Assembly (NCBI GenBank): GCA_947565875.1
Contig: CANOHR010000059.1
Location: 1 to 6,777, forward strand
DNA length: 6,777 bases
Direction of reading: 5' to 3'
DNA from: an uncultured Pseudoflavonifractor sp.
GTDB lineage: Bacteria; Bacillota; Clostridia; Oscillospirales; Oscillospiraceae
The notes under the pieces are model-generated. The model did not search any database, was not told the origin of the DNA, and worked only from the letters and a program-made list of their open reading frames with translations. Position 1 is the stretch's first letter. The number at the start of each line of letters is the position of its first letter. Positions 4,490 through 6,777 of the stretch are shown in pieces. A program made the position numbers and the translations under genes.

Positions 4490-5980
4490 CTACTCCTCCT
4501 CACACTCCTTGATGGCATAGGGGATGGCCTCAATAAGGTCTCCCACCGTCATGCCCCGCTCCCCCTTTTCCGCCGCCGCCAAGTCTCCCGCTCTTCCGTG
4601 GAGCCAGACGGCGGAAGCTACGTCCTCTCCCTGGGCGCAGAGGGAGGCGATCAGGCCTGCCAGGGCGTCCCCGCTGCCGCCCTGAGCCATGCCGGGGTTT
4701 CCGGTGGTGTTGATGAAGCACTGAGTATGTCCCCGGTCATCAGTAGCCGCCGTGATGGTACGGTGGCCCTTCAGTACCAGGACGCAGCGGTGCTTCTCCA
4801 CAAAGGTCCGGGCGGCGGCAAGGCGGTCATGGATCGGCGTTTCACCGCCTGCCAAACGGGCAAACTCCCCGTCGTGAGGGGTAAGGACGGTAGGGGCTGT
4901 CCTTTCCTCCAACACATCTATATGCCGGGAAAGGATGTTTAGACCGTCCGCATCCAAAATTACAGGACAAGTAATATCCCTTAACAGATTTAGGACCCTT
5001 TCCTCCGCCAGTTCCCCCTGCCCCAGCCCGGGACCGATGAGAACAATGTCGGCGGCCTGAGCCTTTTTCAAAAGCTCCTCATAGGATCCTGGGATAGGCC
5101 AAACCATGGCCTCATCACAGCACTTTTCTGCCACAATAGGGTAAATATCCTCCGGCGTCGCCACCGTTACCAACCCCGCTCCGCTCCGGACGGCAGAACG
5201 GGCAGTCAGGCAGGGCGCCCCTGTGTAGCCTCTGCTGCCCGCAAGGATAAACACTTTACCAAAATCCCCTTTGTGGGCGTCCCTCCGCCGGGGATAGAGG
5301 GAGGGTTTTTCCGCTACCTTCACAGGGAAATCATCTTCATGATGATAAATATTCCGGGAAATGCCGATATCGGCCACCACCACCCGACCACTGTGGACGG
5401 CCCCCTTCCCAATAAAAAGGCCCCGCTTGGCAAGAGTAAAGGTGACGGTGACATCGGCTTTCACCGCTTTCCTCAGGATCTCTCCCGTGTCGGCGTGGAC
5501 GCCGCTGGGAACGTCCACCGCCACCGTCCACCGGGCTAGGGCCATACATTCCACCGCCGACACGGCGTCTGGGCGGAGATCGCTGTGGAGGCCCACGCCG
5601 AAAATAGCGTCCACCGCCACGTCAAAGCCTATATACTCGTCCCGGCTGTCTGTCTGGAAGTCCTCCAACTCTCCCCCGACCTCCAGAAGGCGCTTCTCCA
5701 TCTCCCGGCTATCGGGGGTCATCCTTTCCCTCTCCCCCACCAGGACACACTTCACCCACCAGCCTTCCTCCAGCAGGAGCCGGGCCACGGTCAGGCCGTC
5801 TCCCCCATTGTTGCCGCTTCCGCAGAATACGACCACCCCTCTGTTTTTCACGGGCAGGGCCAGAAGCTCCCGGACCACCGCCCGGGCGGCGTTCTCCATC
5901 AACTCCAAGGAAGGAATCCCCCGTTCCTCTATGGCAATCCGGTCGAACTCCTTCATTTGGGCGGCGGTAGCAAGATACAT
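4490..5980 (-). CDS. nnr: Bifunctional NAD(P)H-hydrate epimerase / ADP-dependent NAD(P)H-hydrate dehydratase
   Basis: This enzyme repairs hydrated NADH and NADPH in the cytoplasm: the N-terminal YjeF_N domain epimerises the R and S hydrates and the C-terminal ribokinase-like domain dehydrates the S form using ADP. The 496 residues match the usual fusion length. In the N-terminal half (about 1-215) are GSGNNGGDG at 54-62, VDAIFGVG at 123-130 with Asp124, and DVPSG at 156-160. In the C-terminal half (about 225-490) are HKGDFGKVFILAGSRGYTGA at 236-255, GPGLG at 316-320, LDADGLN at 342-348, LTPHDGEFARL at 366-376, and the signature NPGMAQGGSGD at 428-438 ending in the catalytic Asp438. The ATG at 5978-5980 has AAGGAGG 8 bases upstream. 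The lipoprotein gene follows 4 bases after the stop. An IS30 element lies about 110 bases upstream, in the region that must hold the promoter. Confidence 0.96.
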   Translation of the reverse strand: MYLATAAQMKEFDRIAIEERGIPSLELMENAARAVVRELLALPVKNRGVVVFCGSGNNGGDGLTVARLLLEEGWWVKCVLVGERERMTPDSREMEKRLLEVGGELEDFQTDSRDEYIGFDVAVDAIFGVGLHSDLRPDAVSAVECMALARWTVAVDVPSGVHADTGEILRKAVKADVTVTFTLAKRGLFIGKGAVHSGRVVVADIGISRNIYHHEDDFPVKVAEKPSLYPRRRDAHKGDFGKVFILAGSRGYTGAPCLTARSAVRSGAGLVTVATPEDIYPIVAEKCCDEAMVWPIPGSYEELLKKAQAADIVLIGPGLGQGELAEERVLNLLRDITCPVILDADGLNILSRHIDVLEERTAPTVLTPHDGEFARLAGGETPIHDRLAAARTFVEKHRCVLVLKGHRTITAATDDRGHTQCFINTTGNPGMAQGGSGDALAGLIASLCAQGEDVASAVWLHGRAGDLAAAEKGERGMTVGDLIEAIPYAIKECEEE

Positions 5981-6010
5981 GGGATAGTCCTCCTTTCATT
6001 CGTTCCTTCC

Positions 6011-6041
6011 ATTATAGTGAAAATGTCAATAGTAAATGCAA
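6011..6041 (-). promoter_or_regulatory. Candidate promoter of nnr at the IS30 border
   Basis: A perfect -10 box TATAAT (6011-6016 on the plus strand as ATTATA) stands 30 bases before the nnr start. The best -35 at a workable distance is TTGCAT (6036-6041) with a long 19-base spacer. A perfect TTGACA (6024-6029) is only 7 bases from the -10, too close to pair with it. The mixed quality suggests that the original -35 region was altered by the IS30 insertion, or that the -35 lies in the IS end. Confidence 0.45.
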
Positions 6042-6777
6042 GATTTTTTTATATTTTTTTCTGAATCCATTTTACCCCCTCCCGGCCCCTGTCAATGTGG
6101 CGCGGCTGGCATGGACGGGGCTGGCGCGGCGGCGGTGGAGAACAGGGCAGGGAACTCCGCCGCGAACCTCTCCGCCGCCGATTCATATCCGAACATACGC
6201 CGGGCGTAACCATTCAACCAATCTTCCGCCGCCTGCACCTCTTCCGCCGTCGTGTTCTCAAAATTAAAGCCTTTAGGGAACTTTCGGCGGATCATTCTAT
6301 TTTGATTTTCATTGCTTCCCCGCTCATAACTGCTATACGGGTGGCAATAATAGAACTTCGTCCGCCTCTTTGTCGGGTCCAGCACGGACCGTTCCATTCC
6401 CTCACAGTCGGAGAACTCCGAACCATTGTCAACGGTGATCGACTTGAATATCACAGGGAACATTGCCCCGTATTCCCGTTCGATGTCGTCCAGCGCGGCA
6501 ATGACGCTTTCCATTGTTTTGCTCGGCATAAGACGGATAATTTGATTTCGGGTTTTCCGCTCTGTCAGCACAAGCAGGGTTTTCGGTGTTCCTTTTTCCC
6601 CTTCCACGCAATCCTGTTCCCAATGCCCAGCAACTTCCCGCGTGTTTACCTCCGGCGGGCGTTTCTCTATGCTCTCCCCACGGGACGCACGGGAAGCGGC
6701 CTTTTTGTGCTTTTGCGGCCTTTTCTTTTTGCCCTTTACGGGAAGATTGCGGCTTGAAGCTTTCAGGAATACCCCCT
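6024..6777 (-). mobile_element. IS30-family insertion sequence, right (3') part only
   Basis: The transposase reads toward nnr and runs past the window end, so the left end of the element is not visible. The right border must lie between the transposase stop (6092) and the nnr ribosome site near 5990. The AT-rich stretch at 6024-6060, containing TGTCAATAGTAAATGCAAG, looks like a possible terminal repeat, but without the other end this cannot be confirmed. The stated inner boundary is therefore a guess. Confidence 0.6.
6092..6777 (-). CDS. IS30-family transposase, N-terminus cut by window end
   Basis: The protein is a DDE transposase of the IS30 family, which cuts and inserts its own element. 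The frame is open from 6777 to the stop at 6092, giving 228 residues of an expected 340-380; the missing part is the N-terminal DNA-binding region. Visible family stretches in order are NLPVKGKKKRP, GESIEKRPPEV, GHWEQD, LTERKTRNQIIR, ITVDNGSEF, YYCHPYSSYERGSNENQNR, IRRKFPKG and WLNGYARRMFGY. The catalytic residues are all present: Asp at 6611-6613 (GHWEQD), Asp at 6428-6430 (VDNGSEF) and Glu at 6308-6310 (RGSNEN). The second Asp and the Glu are 39 residues apart instead of the usual 33, owing to extra sequence around RSVLDPTKRRT, as in some clostridial members. No frameshift or stop is seen, so the copy may be active. The Ala/Pro-rich C-terminal tail is unremarkable. Confidence 0.93.
   Translation of the reverse strand, partial: GVFLKASSRNLPVKGKKKRPQKHKKAASRASRGESIEKRPPEVNTREVAGHWEQDCVEGEKGTPKTLLVLTERKTRNQIIRLMPSKTMESVIAALDDIEREYGAMFPVIFKSITVDNGSEFSDCEGMERSVLDPTKRRTKFYYCHPYSSYERGSNENQNRMIRRKFPKGFNFENTTAEEVQAAEDWLNGYARRMFGYESAAERFAAEFPALFSTAAAPAPSMPAAPH

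Noticed and set aside
6095..6757. Plus-strand open frame opposite the IS30 transposase
   Set aside because: Arg-rich antisense shadow; the minus-strand reading has all IS30 motifs.

Overview
This window looks like chromosomal DNA from a GC-rich, probably spore-forming, low-abundance-of-regulators Clostridia relative, most likely an Oscillospiraceae-type gut bacterium. That placement is inference. It rests on three things: Firmicutes-style AGGAGG ribosome sites with TTG and GTG starts, a gene set close to the Bacillus/Clostridia cluster nnr (yjeF) - LolA-like lipoprotein - alr - mazF, and an IS30-family transposase of clostridial style. By eye GC is near 58-60%.

Layout, right to left on the minus strand. 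At 6092-6777 is the 3' two thirds of an IS30-family transposase, running off the window. It lies just upstream of nnr (4490-5980), a bifunctional NAD(P)H-hydrate repair enzyme. Four bases after nnr follows a translationally coupled lipoprotein (3880-4485) that resembles the LolA-like YdcC/GerS group. The 200-base space after it is almost filled by a 184-bp non-coding inverted-repeat element (3689-3872) that also carries a bidirectional terminator. Next comes the only plus-strand gene, a SUFU-domain protein (2906-3679). It is divergent from alr, alanine racemase (1637-2767), and the two share a 138-base intergenic region with two clear sigma-A promoters back to back. Downstream of alr are mazF (1076-1441), a membrane-anchored protein of unknown role (521-988), and a TspO/MBR membrane protein that begins with TTG and is cut by the window start (1-456).

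How the parts fit. The nnr/lipoprotein and alr/mazF blocks are normally near each other in Firmicutes. Here a SUFU gene and an inverted-repeat element lie between them, and an IS30 copy lies at the upstream edge. The alr transcript probably continues through mazF and the 155-residue gene, since no terminator or promoter is obvious between them. Three points deserve attention. First, mazF has no MazE-type antitoxin gene in its usual slot. Second, two UACAU pentamers, the site cut by the well-studied Bacillus MazF, sit in tandem directly before the ribosome site of the gene after mazF. Third, a 15-bp hairpin in the minus-strand RNA covers the ribosome site of tspO.
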